Source of the DNA: Fonsecaea monophora
Lineage: Eukaryota; Ascomycota; Eurotiomycetes; Chaetothyriales; Herpotrichiellaceae
Reading direction: 5' to 3'
NCBI RefSeq assembly: GCF_001642475.1
Contig: NW_019173947.1
Span: forward strand, 124,001 to 188,000
DNA: 64,000 nt
Below, piece by piece: positions 43,366 through 54,427 of this stretch (position 1 is its first letter; every line of letters begins with the position of its first letter). The position numbers were made by a program, and so were the translations under genes. The notes below the pieces were generated by a model. The model had not been told where the DNA came from and did no database searches. It was given only the letters and a program-made list of their open reading frames with translations.

Positions 43366-44048
43366 TCGGTCCAGAACAAGCAGTGGCTATACGGGCACCG
43401 TGGATGATTTATGTTCGACCGATCCGGAAGATGAAGTGCCATATTAACGGTCATTGAAACAATCTTGGAAAGGGTGGTGACTGGCAATGAGGCGACATAT
43501 ATCTCAGACTCAGATCTGGCCCATCCGCTGTGAGGCAGATGAGCTGCTGCATTACTTACTCCTGTACTTTAGACTCGAGGACACATCTGCTCCTCGCATT
43601 ATGAGCAAGGTGGCGGATAGACTCCAGGGGTTCCTCACATAAGCTTGTTGGAAAGTTGAGCTCGGTTTTGGAAAGAGCTGAATTAGCGCTTGGATAGTAC
43701 AAGTGAGGGTGTGATATCCATGATGGTCATTAAACAGGAGACATCAATGAGAAGAGAAGACACGAATGAGGACATAATAAAGGAGAATCCCACAGTATGA
43801 GTTGGTTGCTAAGGCTGAGGCGTAGGCAAAGGACTCGCTGCTTTAATGATCAATGATCCAAGCCTTTGCGCGTCAGCCACCACTCAGCGCCTAACGCTGC
43901 CTTAAAGGGTTGTTGATCCTTGTAGTATTTTCGGGTCGTGATTTTTGAATGTTGACCCTCCACGATTTTTTCAGACGAGGGTGCGTAAATTTCTCAAACA
44001 GTGCCTCGTACAAAGCCACTCCTGCCCCCAAAAGCATCAGTCACAACC
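43366..44048. other. Intergenic region, nothing recognised
   Basis: Lies between UBA2 and the elongin C gene, both plus strand. No coding frame is convincing. Confidence 0.65.
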
Positions 44049-44445
44049 ATGGCCACCAACGGCACTCCCTCGCCCTTTGTGACGCTCGTCTCGTCCGATG
44101 GCTTCGAGTTCCATCTCCGTCGCTCCGCCGCCTGCGTGTCCCCTACGCTGAGGCGTATGCTTGACTTGCAGAGTACGTTACGCGTGGATCGCGTCCACCT
44201 CGTACAGTTCCTGAGGTGATGAAGCTAACATCCCCTTTCTCTATGGTGTAGACAACTTTGCCGAAGCGCAGACGGGGATCTGCCACCTGGAGAACATCAG
44301 CGCGAGCGTCCTCGAAAAAGTCGTCGAGTACTTTTACTACAATGAGAAATACCGGGACAGCGAGGGCGTGCCGGATATGGATATTCCCCCAGAACTGTGC
44401 CTGGAGCTTCTGATGGCCGCTGATTTCCTGATGTTGACGACATGA
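44049..44445 (+). CDS. ELC1: Elongin C
   Basis: Two exons (44049-44172, 44252-44445) give 105 residues, joined by a 79-nt intron in phase 1. Elongin C has the Skp1/BTB fold. In fungi it acts as an adaptor in cullin-type ubiquitin ligases, including those that remove stalled RNA polymerase II. The sequence is full length and typical: FVTLVSSDGFEFHLRRSAA, CVSPTLRRML, the junction LQNNFAEAQTG, HLENISASVLEKVVEYFYY and the C-terminal PPELCLELLMAADFLM. The start has a good context (ACCATGG). It lies downstream of UBA2, another ubiquitin-like pathway gene, but with 680 bp between them there is no sign of joint transcription. Confidence 0.93.
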
Positions 44446-45991
44446 ATCATACCAATATGGGTGCCAAAAAAAAACAACAAAAAAAACCAAAACTTGCAAG
44501 GGGCGGACAGAATCAATCTGGTGCTTTTTGGGCAAATCCCTGAAAGTCTTGACGACGTGTACCGTTCCTGAAACCAGTCTTTGAAAATACATCACTGATT
44601 GGCAAATTGCGGCGCGACCTGTCCATCCCTGGAATCGCCTGGCCAACGAAGTTTTTCGCTTCGAGGGAGTCAAAAGTTTCGCTCCTCGGTGCCCAGGGCC
44701 TGCCATGGATCATACTGCCGGGATATGCTATCAGAAGATGCAGAAGCTCGATTTAGCCTGGCACAGAACGGGTTTGGGTCGGAACTGGCAACATGGCCCA
44801 GCTCCCTGCTTTGACCTCAGCTCTTGATCTGCTATGCAGACAGACGATGCATGACAGCCTAGAGTCATCACCATCCAAAGAGTTACGGCTGAAGTGAGGA
44901 TTGACGAATGAAAGATGGTTGGCACCTACAATGAAAGTCAACAGATTGTCAAGTTTTGGTCGCTGTTGTTCTCGACATCTGCGAAAAGGTGGATGGAAAG
45001 CAACGCATTTGCTGTCCGAGCCTTGTTACATGTCAAGGAAGTCGAGGAAAAAGGGCACCACTTAACGCGTTCATATCCCAAGAGCTCCCTCCCGGCTCCT
45101 CCCCGAGACATATTCTTTGTTGACAAGCATGTTAAGTGGTTTTCTATTCTACTATTCCTTCACTTCCCTCTCAAGATCCCCCCCCACGATTTAGGCATCT
45201 CTTTCCCTTCCCCTTCTCCTAAACCAAGTCTCAATTCCATGGGCACCCCTCTCCCCCCTCAACACAGACAAAAGACCCCATTCCACCCATCTCAAGCATA
45301 TACGTCGCGACACTTGAAACCTGTCTACTCTCCCACAGGCCGACGTCTATAGAAGATGGAAGATCAGAAAGTCCCTAGATCATCAGGCAGTCCGCTCGCC
45401 TTCTAAAAAACGCCATGGTGAAAACGCGGACGTTCTCTCACGGGGAGACAACCCTCTTTGAGAATATATCCCTTGCCGATTTTATCGGCTGTTCTCTATA
45501 TTCTCTGTGTACACTCTCTGGGATACCCCTGGGTCTTGGTGGAGACTGTATATCTTCTCAGTAGAAGTTGCTTTCCATTCTTGCTACACCCTCGTTCTTA
45601 AAACTATCGGGCGTAAGCGTTAGAAGAACAATAGGTAGCCATTTGCTGGCTCAGGCTATTCTATTCTGTTCCATCTGCTCCGTTTCGTCTGTTTCGTCTC
45701 GTCTCTTTTCATTATTGAACAACGCCGTCTATGTGCCTTTGTGTATATTTGTATACTCTCATTCGATCATAGGGGTATCAAGTCTAAAAATGTCTAAAGC
45801 AGTCTAACCTAGCCTGTCCTTGAAATCTGAAATGCCAATGCCTCGTCCCCGTCCAATTATGGTTTCCTGTGTGTCCCGGCGCAATCAAACATCGCTCATC
45901 GATGTCCAAATAGTCGTGTCCGCAAGTATTTGAGAAAGCCGCCTCGACCTGAGCGCCCAGCAAGGCCATACTCCGCGCATGGCCACATCGT
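44446..45991. other. Convergent intergenic region, nothing recognised
   Basis: The longest frame (44915-45352, plus) has no recognisable content and is Ser/Pro/His-rich, so I leave it out. An A-rich stretch at 44466-44490 lies just after the elongin C stop. Confidence 0.6.
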
Positions 45992-47473
45992 CTACTTTCG
46001 TCCTTGTCCCTGTCCTTGCCCTGGCCCTCGGCCTTGGTTCCTCTTGGGCCGACCCTTGGTGCCTGCTCTGGTCTTCTCCTCATACAGTTTGTCGGCACCG
46101 AAGCACGCGTCGCTTAGTCTCAGGTAACTCACGATACCCGCGTCCACCACCGCGAGTAACACGTTCCGTCTGCCATGCTTGAGCCTCGTCTCTAACCTGC
46201 CTGCCTGCGCTCTGGAAAGGGAATCCTCAGGCTGACTGTCGAGGAGAGGTCCGATTTCTGACAACGACGGAATCGACGGCGTCGAGCGCGCATCGATGAC
46301 GCAGATTCGATAGTCCTCTGGAGGTGGTGAGGTCTTCTTGTAGGTGCCGGAGACGTTGGGTTTCCAGACGTGGAAGTGGATGCGGTAGGGTGCTTGGGGC
46401 GGCCGCGGTTGCGGTGAGGATATGGAGTTTGAGCTCTCAGCTGTATGGGCGCTGGAAGGCTCGTGGTACGGAACCAACGCCAACGCGTGGAATAGATCGG
46501 CGTAGTTCCTGTACAAACCCGGAGCAACCAACGGCCCGAGTGAGGGACAGGACTTGCCTTGACGAGGTTGCAAGAGCCATGATACCAACCTGTGGACCAG
46601 AGATGCGAATGGCCCTCGAGATTGAGATCCGCCCGATATCGCTGTTGATGGTGCAGATGGTGAAATGGGCGGACTTGGAGCATGGTCACTGTGTCCATTC
46701 GCTTGAGCGACATCTGTATCATTCCAGGTCGGCGCCCGCTGAACAATATATCCCGCTCTCTTGAGCCCTGCATAGACTGTGTATCGCTCCAACGTCAAGC
46801 CATCCTTGCCAATGAAGCTGGCGTAGGCGCCTTGGAGACTCATGGGGAGTTCGCCTAGGGACGGTTCCGCGCTTGAACTTGTAGCTCCCGTTTGTGGTTC
46901 AACATTTTGTTGTTCTGAAGCAGCAGCACCTTCCTCCCAGGCAATGACGTTGGAGGACCTGTACTCACTCCCGCTTGGTATACCATCATCCTCGTCATTG
47001 ACGTCTGGCCATCGGATATCGAGATTTCCTCTTTCTAGCAGAAACAAAGCCTCTTCAGGCAACAGCCAGACCCAGTTGTTCCTGTCTGCTTGGCCCATGA
47101 CCTTCAAATGAGGGCTCTTGAATTTGTACACCACAACGCACCGGCCATGTCTTCCTTCAGCCCCGGTACCGTCCCATCGCCAGTCACCTTCGTTTGAAAA
47201 GTACTGTCCCACGACGTGGGTTTTGCCCGTTTGAATCCGCACCGCACTGAGGATTGTGTGCATCGCCAGGCGAGACGCATCAAGGGCAGAGGCTTGCGAA
47301 CGTGTAGGGTTTGGTTCGAAGTCCTTTGTGCCGCGTTTGGGGATTATGGCTTGCCCGTTCTTGGACGAGGAGGTCAATTGGCTGAGGAAACGGAAATCTT
47401 GGGTTTCGTCTTCGAGGTCGTCGGGACCAGACGCTGAGGTTGAAGGGATGACATCTTCATCCGCATCTGCCAT
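45992..47473 (-). CDS. SEN54: tRNA-splicing endonuclease subunit Sen54
   Basis: An intronless 493-residue protein; the ATG at 47473 is in good context and the frame has no earlier ATG. Sen54 is a structural subunit of the heterotetrameric endonuclease (Sen2, Sen34, Sen15, Sen54) that excises tRNA introns. The N-terminal Sen54 domain is clear: DASRLAMHTILSAVRIQTGK, a Trp-rich stretch, YKFKSPHLKVMGQADRNNW and VWLLPEEALFLLERGNLDIRWP. GLTLERYTVYAGLKRAGYIVQR follows, and the C-terminal nuclease-like fold ends with RRNVLLAVVDAGIVSYLRLSD. The tail is unusually rich in Gly, Gln, Arg and Lys (NQGRGPGQGQGQGRK), a basic patch that may bind RNA. The middle is low-complexity, as in other fungal homologues. 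Confidence 0.92.
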   Translation of the reverse strand: MADADEDVIPSTSASGPDDLEDETQDFRFLSQLTSSSKNGQAIIPKRGTKDFEPNPTRSQASALDASRLAMHTILSAVRIQTGKTHVVGQYFSNEGDWRWDGTGAEGRHGRCVVVYKFKSPHLKVMGQADRNNWVWLLPEEALFLLERGNLDIRWPDVNDEDDGIPSGSEYRSSNVIAWEEGAAASEQQNVEPQTGATSSSAEPSLGELPMSLQGAYASFIGKDGLTLERYTVYAGLKRAGYIVQRAPTWNDTDVAQANGHSDHAPSPPISPSAPSTAISGGSQSRGPFASLVHRLVSWLLQPRQGKSCPSLGPLVAPGLYRNYADLFHALALVPYHEPSSAHTAESSNSISSPQPRPPQAPYRIHFHVWKPNVSGTYKKTSPPPEDYRICVIDARSTPSIPSLSEIGPLLDSQPEDSLSRAQAGRLETRLKHGRRNVLLAVVDAGIVSYLRLSDACFGADKLYEEKTRAGTKGRPKRNQGRGPGQGQGQGRK

Positions 47474-48067
47474 GGTGGGCAAACGGTATAGGCAGGACCT
47501 GGATGCTCACAGGTTGTGGACTTCTCTAGCATGTATCCAGGGTTCATGGGTAGCAAGCGTGCCCGGGCTGAATGGCAGAATTGAAGAATGCAGGGCACGT
47601 CATGAGCACACGAGTCATTTGTCCGCAGACTCACGAGTCAGGCGACCATAGACTTGGCGCGGCGGGCAGCTTCTTCTCGCATGCCAGATCGATTCTTGAC
47701 ACATAAAGGGACTTCAATACCCACACCTGTTGCAATGGGTACATCTACGATCCAGTAATCCTGGATCCCTTACTTATTGCCTCCAAACTGCTGAATGTAG
47801 AGCCCCAGAACTGATGGTACGCGTGGAACCTACACCCCTAGAAACTGAGACTGCTAATCTCAGATCAACAACCAGGACTGGTCTCTGATAGCTCATCTGG
47901 GTGCCCAGTACTCTGTCAGGGCCTCCTCCTGCGTCTCCATTGTCTCTGACTCCTAGGAAGCAGCTCTGTGTACTCGATGTGCTTCACAGCACGCATCATC
48001 TTCTCGACTCTAGTCAAACCCACGAAATGCACAAGCACAAACTCGCCTCCATTGCTGGTCTGCTCGC
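47474..48067. other. Intergenic region, nothing recognised
   Basis: Promoter side of SEN54 and 3' side of the aminotransferase gene. No coding frame is convincing. Confidence 0.65.
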
Positions 48068-49548
48068 CTAAAACTCCTTTCTGCGAATTCTCTCGCTCAA
48101 GTCTTTCAAGACAAAGGCCGCATACTTGCAATCCTCGAGATCAACATAGACTGTGGCCGACAGGCGGATCCACCAGGCTCCTCGATAGAACAGCACGTAA
48201 AAGAAGGTCCTGTATCTTTCCCCAAGCTCCTTGTTCATGAACTGAGTCATGGCCGGGACGTCTTTCAAGGACATATCGTAATCAGCCCCTTCTCCAACCG
48301 AGATGGGCAGTCGCACGTGCGCAAAGAAAACTCTATGTGTCTCTGGTATGTCAAATGTCTCCGTCCCCAGAGTTTCCACGAGGATCTCTTCCGCTTTCTT
48401 TGCAAGGGAGGTGCAATATTCTTGGATGGCTGATTCGCCGCCACACACCTCGTTGCGGAAACGGATTGCTTCCTCGACGCAACAGTAAGCGGCACCATCA
48501 ATCGTTCCATAGTACTCAAACTGTTTCACCATGGGATTCGTTTCTTCCGAGGCAGGCAGAGGATCATGTGACTGGCTGCGTCTTTGGGATTGGTACCCAT
48601 GGGATGTTGGGAGCGTCGTCCGAATCAAGTGCTGGTTCCTTTTAGGGACGAAGAAAGCCGCAACCGACCTGGGCACGAAGAGCCACTTGTGGCTGTTGGT
48701 GACCAGAAAGTCCGGGTCCAGCTCGGTGAGGTTGAGGGTAATATGTCCCACTCCATGCGCAGCATCTACCAGGCTCAGCACACCTTCTTGTCGGCAGAGC
48801 TGTACGAGCCTCTCAAATGGCATTCGCAAACCAGGCATGCTGACCACCGTGTCGAAGACACCTACCCGAACTCGTCCTTTCCCAGCTCTCTCGCACTTGA
48901 GTTTTTCCTCGGTCAAAGTCTTGTGGAAGAGCTCCACAATCTTGCCGTCGCTCTGAGGTAGGTTCAACTCGACCCTCACGCTCTCGGCCGGAGTTGTGTC
49001 GACGATATAGTCAATTGTTTTCTCCAGCGCCCCATAGACGCCGGAAGTATACACGATTTTGTCGCCCTCCTCCCACCGCAGGTTCTGGAGTACCGTGTTC
49101 GTGGCGGTCGTGGCGTTCGAGCATAGGACCAGCTCATCGATAGGACAATGAAGCATATCGGCAAGCAGAGTGCGACTCTTCCGCAGCAGCGGAGGGTACG
49201 TGTAGCGGATGAACTTGTCAGGTTCCGCCTCTGCTGTTTCTTGATAGTGGCGCAAGGCTTGCTGGACCGAGCGAGGATAGCCGCCAAAGGAGCCTACGAC
49301 ATAGACGGACTTGTCAGGGCCTAGGATGGCGGAGTAACAGAGACACACACACTGCTGCTTTCTAGGAGAGGATGGGATGGGCAGGAAATACCGTGATTGA
49401 GATTGGTATAGTCTTGCGCGAAGAGGAAGTGTTTGTCCCTCATCGCCCTCCCGAACGCTGCTCGGGCAAGCTCATCGTGGCTATCATTGCCATTACGAGT
49501 GGCTAAGGCCCTCATCTTCATGACGAGGCCGTTGAGGTCCTCTCCCAT
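48068..49548 (-). CDS. Class V aminotransferase, isopenicillin-N-epimerase-like
   Basis: Two exons (49548-49392, 49293-48068) encode 460 residues; the 98-nt intron is phase 1 and splits the conserved NLNHGSFGGYP motif. It is a pyridoxal-phosphate enzyme of the class V group: VLCSNATTATNTVLQNL binds cofactor phosphate, DAAHGVGH has the Asp that pairs with the pyridine nitrogen, and Lys in TNSHKWLFVPRS forms the Schiff base. The C-terminal small domain ends with GAWWIRLSATVYVDLEDC. Fungal members are annotated as isopenicillin N epimerase-like or cysteine desulfurase-like; the substrate is unknown, and antibiotic synthesis should not be inferred since no other such genes are here. It is probably cytosolic. 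It lies near a FAD oxidase and transporters. Confidence 0.88.
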
Positions 49549-50196
49549 GTTGCAGCCGCTCTTTGTTCCTTGCCAGTAATCCAGTTCTTCCTAGAAAGAG
49601 GTGCGAAGGGACGATATCAGTTGGTTAACAAAAAAAAAACTCGCGCTTCTCGTGGGCTCGACGACCATGAATCGAGATCCCACTAATCATCCACGTATAA
49701 ATCGAGGCACAATGCAGACTTGGAGGGAAACACATAGATACCTAGGTAGGTAATATTGGGGATTTAAATCATTTATTCCATTACAAATCGTGAGTCCGCG
49801 AAGAAGTTCCAGGCGTTGCGCTCTATACGCCGTGCGCGGGTTCCTGACGAATACGCCCGATTGTATACGCCAAGACAGACAGACAAAATTGACTGGACAC
49901 TTTTTTGCCTGGGATCTTGTCGGAGAAGGGGAAGAAAAGGGAAGGCCATCACGAGGAGGATAGTTCATGTCGAATAAAGACGTCCATACTGAGTACAGCA
50001 AGATCATCCTCAAGGCAGGCGGCTGGGTTTGGCTCAGTTGGGTCGGGACAATCGAGTTGCAGTTGAGCAGGTCGAAGGGCCAGTGTCAATCGCCCATCAA
50101 TCGCGTTGGACTGTGATTAGTCAGCGTGCATTCCTCGCTGGGTCTCTCCCCTTTACATCCACAGCCTTGCCGTTCATCCAACATTTTTAGGCATAA
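49549..50196. other. Intergenic region, nothing recognised
   Basis: Divergent spacer between the aminotransferase and the transporter relic. A CCTAGGTAGGTA word is at 49742-49753. No gene is seen. Confidence 0.6.
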
Positions 50197-51013
50197 TCCT
50201 CCCACGACAATCAGTCCGACAGTTCCCAAGACCTGCTGGCCGACAAGGCCGTCCATGCCTGGGTTTCCACCACCTCGGCAGAGCCGCTGCAGATGCAGGT
50301 GACGGAGCCGATCGTCCTTTTCCTGAGTCTCTACGTGGCGCTGAATTTCGGCATCTTGTACAACTTCTTCCCTGCGGTCCCGTAGTCTCTGTCGAGAACC
50401 TACGGCTTTGGGACAGACCAGTCCAGCCTCGCCTTCATCGCCATCACCGTCAGCTGTCTCCTGGCCACGGCTACGAACGTCAGCGTCGATCTGGCTCTGC
50501 AGAGAAGAACGCATACGGTACCACTGGCGCCGCTACAGTCACGCTCGAGGCAGCTCGAAGACATCCTCTGGCCAGCGATATTTGGCAGCGTCGGGATCCC
50601 AATCGGCCTGTTCTGGTTCGACTGGACGGTTCGGAGTGACGTCCACCGGGCGAGTCCCGTCTGCGCACTGATCCCCTTTGCCTGGGGCAATCCCTGTGTC
50701 TTTGTAAGTCAATCTCCCCTTACCTTTCGCCTTTCATGAGACGAGACGGGACAGTCCAATGCAGCAGCAAAGACGGGCATTTACACTCTTTGAACTTTGT
50801 CTTTCTCCAGGCCTCTGCTATCAGCTACCTGGTCAACATTTACGGGCCGACGTATGGTGCCTCGGCCACGGCCGCCAACGCGTTTGCTCGGTACGGCTTT
50901 GCGGCCGCGTTTCCCCTTTCGCCGTGCAGAGTAGGTCAGCTCTTGGAGCCCGAGTAGTCGTGCACGGAGCCGTCGTGCCGTTTCCTTGGGGTCGTGATGG
51001 AATATATAGATAG
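50197..51013 (+). pseudogene. C-terminal half of a DHA1-type MFS transporter, broken
   Basis: The strand encodes the second half of a fungal drug:H+ antiporter: TEPIVLFLSLYVALNFG, a nonsense TAG at 50383-50385 just before SRTYGFG (where related proteins have Tyr), then GIPIGLFWFDWTVRSDVH and LIPFAWGNPCVF. An intact 107-nt intron (50704-50810) leads to SYLVNIYGPTYGASATAANAF and ARYGFAAAFPL. A one-base loss in CCCCTTTCGCC (near 50916) then shifts the frame; the other frame continues FAVQ with degraded transporter sequence to 51013. I find no trace of the first six membrane helices upstream. An intact copy would export small molecules across the plasma membrane; this one cannot. Confidence 0.72.
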
Positions 51014-51628
51014 ATAGATATGGACAGGGCCTCCTTGGCTGGTTCACGCTGTGAATGAATCACAGATAGGACTCGCATACCATGTACCTAGGCTATCTAG
51101 TAGGTATGTGGGTAGTTTGACGAGTTCCTTAGTATCCCGAGCAGACGTGGGTAATGACAAGGAGAGTAGATTACATGGAGAATCCATTGCGAATACCTCG
51201 TACAAGGGAGAGAGAGGATCAAGTAAGGAAGGGCGTTTCTTCTCATCTCAGGCAGGCATATTGGGCTAATGTCGCCATCATCTCACGGACGGGGGGCAGT
51301 CGTGAATCTTTGTAAGGCTGCGCCCCCTAATACTGGGATGACTCAGCGAGGTTCGTCTAAGCATACCTCCTACCTTTGCAGCAAATGGTGCCTACATTAC
51401 TTGTAGTATCAACCTGGCACCGCCAACCCGAGCCCGGGTGGCACCACGCGTGCTTGTGGCTCGGCAGTCTGGCCGAGGTTATTGTTGTCTCTCTGATAGC
51501 CCGGCCGAGACAATACTTGTACAAGGCAGATACGATGTACTTGCAGCTTGATCGCTGTACTCGCATTCGTCAGACATGCATTGGTATCTGTATCAGGCCA
51601 CAAACCCCTTCAGTGCCTAAATGTAGGG
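51014..51628. other. Convergent intergenic region
   Basis: No gene is recognised. Short GATA runs follow the relic (51003-51017), and ATACCTCGTAC at 51193-51203 is the complement of the recurrent motif. Confidence 0.6.
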
Positions 51629-53431
51629 TTATCCGGCCACTCGCGAGATCTTGAACCCCCCCGGTACCCTCTTCTGCCAGAACCCCTCGGGATCGTACTT
51701 TCGCGCCACTTCTTTCATGAAGGCTACGTTTTCCGGGCCGTAACTCCCCAAGGGATCCTGGGTCATGTCTGCGTAGTTTGCGTACAGGTAATCCACTGTC
51801 GCGGCCTTGCCGTCCGAGGTTTGGAATCGCTTCATCTCACGAGTCATGAGCATCAGCTCTGATCTGGCCACCGACAGGGCCGCGTCCTGGCCGTTTTTGA
51901 TGGCGACGAATACAGTCCACACGACGGCGTTGACGCCGTTCCGTTCGATTCCGAGCACGTTGCTCATGATCTCGTGGTAGAGGCCGAGATGAGCTTGGTG
52001 TCCAGACGAGAATGAAAGGTCCAGTGGCATTGTACCGTTTTCGGATCCAGCCTTGTGGCCCACGCTGCCGTTGCGGAGACCAAGATTGCTCAGATAGGTA
52101 GGAAATGGCTGAAGAACCGAGGATGCCATAAAGTTTTCAGACCCGACCTTCTTTGCAATATTAGAGGCCAGTTGGTCATGTAAAGAGAAAGCCTTGCGCA
52201 CGACCGACGGCTCGTTGACAAAAGTCAGAGTCATGTATGCATTCCTAAGAAGGTTCGGTAGAGATCGATCAGCGATTTATCTTTTTCAGCGATGGGGAAA
52301 GAAAAGACAGGAGAGGTTTTGTAAAGGAGAATCATACTTCGTTCCATAAGCAGCCTGGACCCCGTTGGCAGCAGCAGCAAGCGATTTTTGCTCCCAGGTT
52401 TGCGCCACGGAAGGTATTTGAGTGACTTTGTCAAAGGCTGTGGTGCTCAGGTCACCCTTCGTATTGACTCGCAGAGGGAGGATGAACGGACCATCCCATA
52501 TAGAGGAGTCATGGGTATGGATGATGAGCATGGTGTCGTCCCGATGGTGCTCCATCTGGTTTGTGAAATCAACAAAGGCGTCCGCTGCTTCGTCGAAATG
52601 GTCAGCTGTAATCATGGAGGTGCCTGACACCAGATCAACTGCCAGCATGGCTTCCATGTCGAAACGGGTGACGATGCCGAAATTGAGTCCGCCCCCTCGC
52701 AGGGCTTTCCAGAGGTCCGCGTTCTCTGTGGCTGTCGCTTCCACGATGCTCCCATCTGCGAGCACGACTTGGAACCCAGCAACTGTGTTGACGGCCAAGC
52801 CATAACGCGGTGTATAATACGACATGCCGCCACCGAGGAGGAACCCGCCCACCCCGACGTTTCCATCACGCCCACCGACCACCGTCACATTGCCATTGTT
52901 GAGGAGAGTCGTGTAGACGTCTTTCCATCTACCACCCGGCTGGACACTTGCAATGTTAGTTGTGGCATTGTACTTTGCCCCGTTCATCAAGCTGAGATCG
53001 ATGGTAACCCCATCCTCAATGTTGTTGGTTGCTGGGAGATGGTGTCCTCCACTTCGTACGGCGATGTGCCAACTCCCTGATCCGGAGCCATTACTGGCCA
53101 GCGCTTTGACAGTGGTAGCAACCTCCTCTGCGGTATGTGGCAGTACAAAGCAGTAAGGGTGTAGACGTCCGTTGGCACAGAAATAACTTTCCAGGTGTTG
53201 TTCGTAAGCCTCGGTCCCTACACGAATCAACCTGTCGCCCAGGCCCGCAGCGATCAAGGCATCACACTACCAGGGGCGATGTGCTTTAGCAGAGCGCTCA
53301 GAAGAGAAAGCGAATCTTAAACTCACTGGAGGAAAGCCGGTAAATGTTGGGTCGGCGACGAGCACAGACGCCAACGTGGACCACAGCAGGAGAGCCCATC
53401 CTTTACACATGTCGATGGTGATGCTCAGCAT
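51629..53431 (-). CDS. Secreted FAD-linked oxidase (berberine-bridge-like)
   Basis: Exons 53431-53327, 53266-52338 and 52244-51629 encode 549 residues; introns are 60 and 93 nt. An N-terminal hydrophobic stretch (GWALLLWSTLASVLV) acts as signal peptide. The FAD-binding PCMH domain is complete: PHTAEEVATTVKAL, AVRSGGHHLPATNN with the His that usually binds FAD covalently, ASVQPGGRWKDVY, GGRDGNVGVGGFLLGGGMS and ADLWKALRGGGLNFGIVTRFD. The second covalent Cys seen in bicovalent enzymes is not evident at the GGG loop. The C-terminal BBE motif is NYADMTQDPLGSYGPEN with YDPEGFWQKRVPGGFK. Several NxS/T sequons fit secretion. Such enzymes oxidise sugars or secondary metabolites; the substrate cannot be predicted. 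Confidence 0.88.
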
Positions 53432-54427
53432 AGGGCCTTTACGACGTATCTTGACTCCTGCACGCCCGATGCTCTGTGGGAAGTCGAGACCCTTTTCATA
53501 CTCGCGGAATATCCTCAGGTCGATGAGATTCAGTCTACCCTAGGAAATCGGAATGACGGAGCCTCGGTAGGCCAGAAACCATAAGTTTTGGTACACAGAA
53601 CTTGTGGCATGACGATACCGAGGTTTTGAAGGTATACACGACTCGTAGAACTAGAGGTCTTGGATATGTTGCGATCCCCGGCAAAAACTAAATCGCCCAC
53701 GGCGGGGAGTCGGTTCCCCACATCCCCAGAACCACTTGTGTACTTGTAGAATACCTCCACGTTGGATCCATCTCGTTTCACATCGACCATGGTGCTGCTC
53801 CAACAAGGCACGATCTCATCTCAAGCGAGGCGTAGTTGAATCTGGCGACATGGTTCTGATGAGATCGTACAGGAACGATTGGCGAGACTCAAAATAGCCA
53901 TATGGATTCTGGGGACATTCATTGGGGTATACAAGTACAAGTACTGAGTAGAGTGAGTGCTGGTCAAGATTGGGAGTCTGGAGAGCGGAAGAGAGATTCG
54001 TAGAGGTGGCGCTCGGCAAGGCTGCCTTTTTGGGGTGGGCTATTCCATATCTGTATTAGTGCATCTCATCTAGTCCATTTGGCTCGCTGGCTCGTTAAGT
54101 TTCATTATTCTTCTCTCCATCGTGTCTTCTCATCATGATTGCTCTCCTTCACCTTGTATCCTAGGCTCAAGGATACTCTCCTTTCCCGCAGAAGGCAATA
54201 AGGAACCACTCGCATCTCGCCATCAGGCTATATCCCCTGAGACCCTGCCATCTCTGAAACGCAGATCAATACTTCAGCTCCGACTGGCCCAGTACTGACT
54301 CAGTGGTCAAATTGTGAAGTCTGGCCTTTGACCTCGACGGTGTGCTGCCACAATCAATGAACTGCTCGTTATCCCCAAATCCGGATCCTTCCCCTTGCAT
54401 GCATTGCTAGACGCAAACGTGAATTTC
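53432..54427. other. Intergenic region with doubtful short minus-strand frames
   Basis: Two consecutive minus-strand frames (54019-53816, 67 codons, and 53811-53530, 93 codons from a non-ATG start or 86 from an ATG at 53790) might be parts of one small gene, but I cannot join them by a clear intron and recognise nothing in them. The rest looks non-coding. Confidence 0.45.

Noticed and set aside
44143..44706. 187-codon minus-strand frame
   Set aside because: Covers the elongin C gene antisense; elongin C is unambiguous.
44915..45352. 145-codon plus-strand frame
   Set aside because: Proline/serine/histidine-rich with no domain; lies in a pyrimidine-rich intergenic tract that opens frames by chance.
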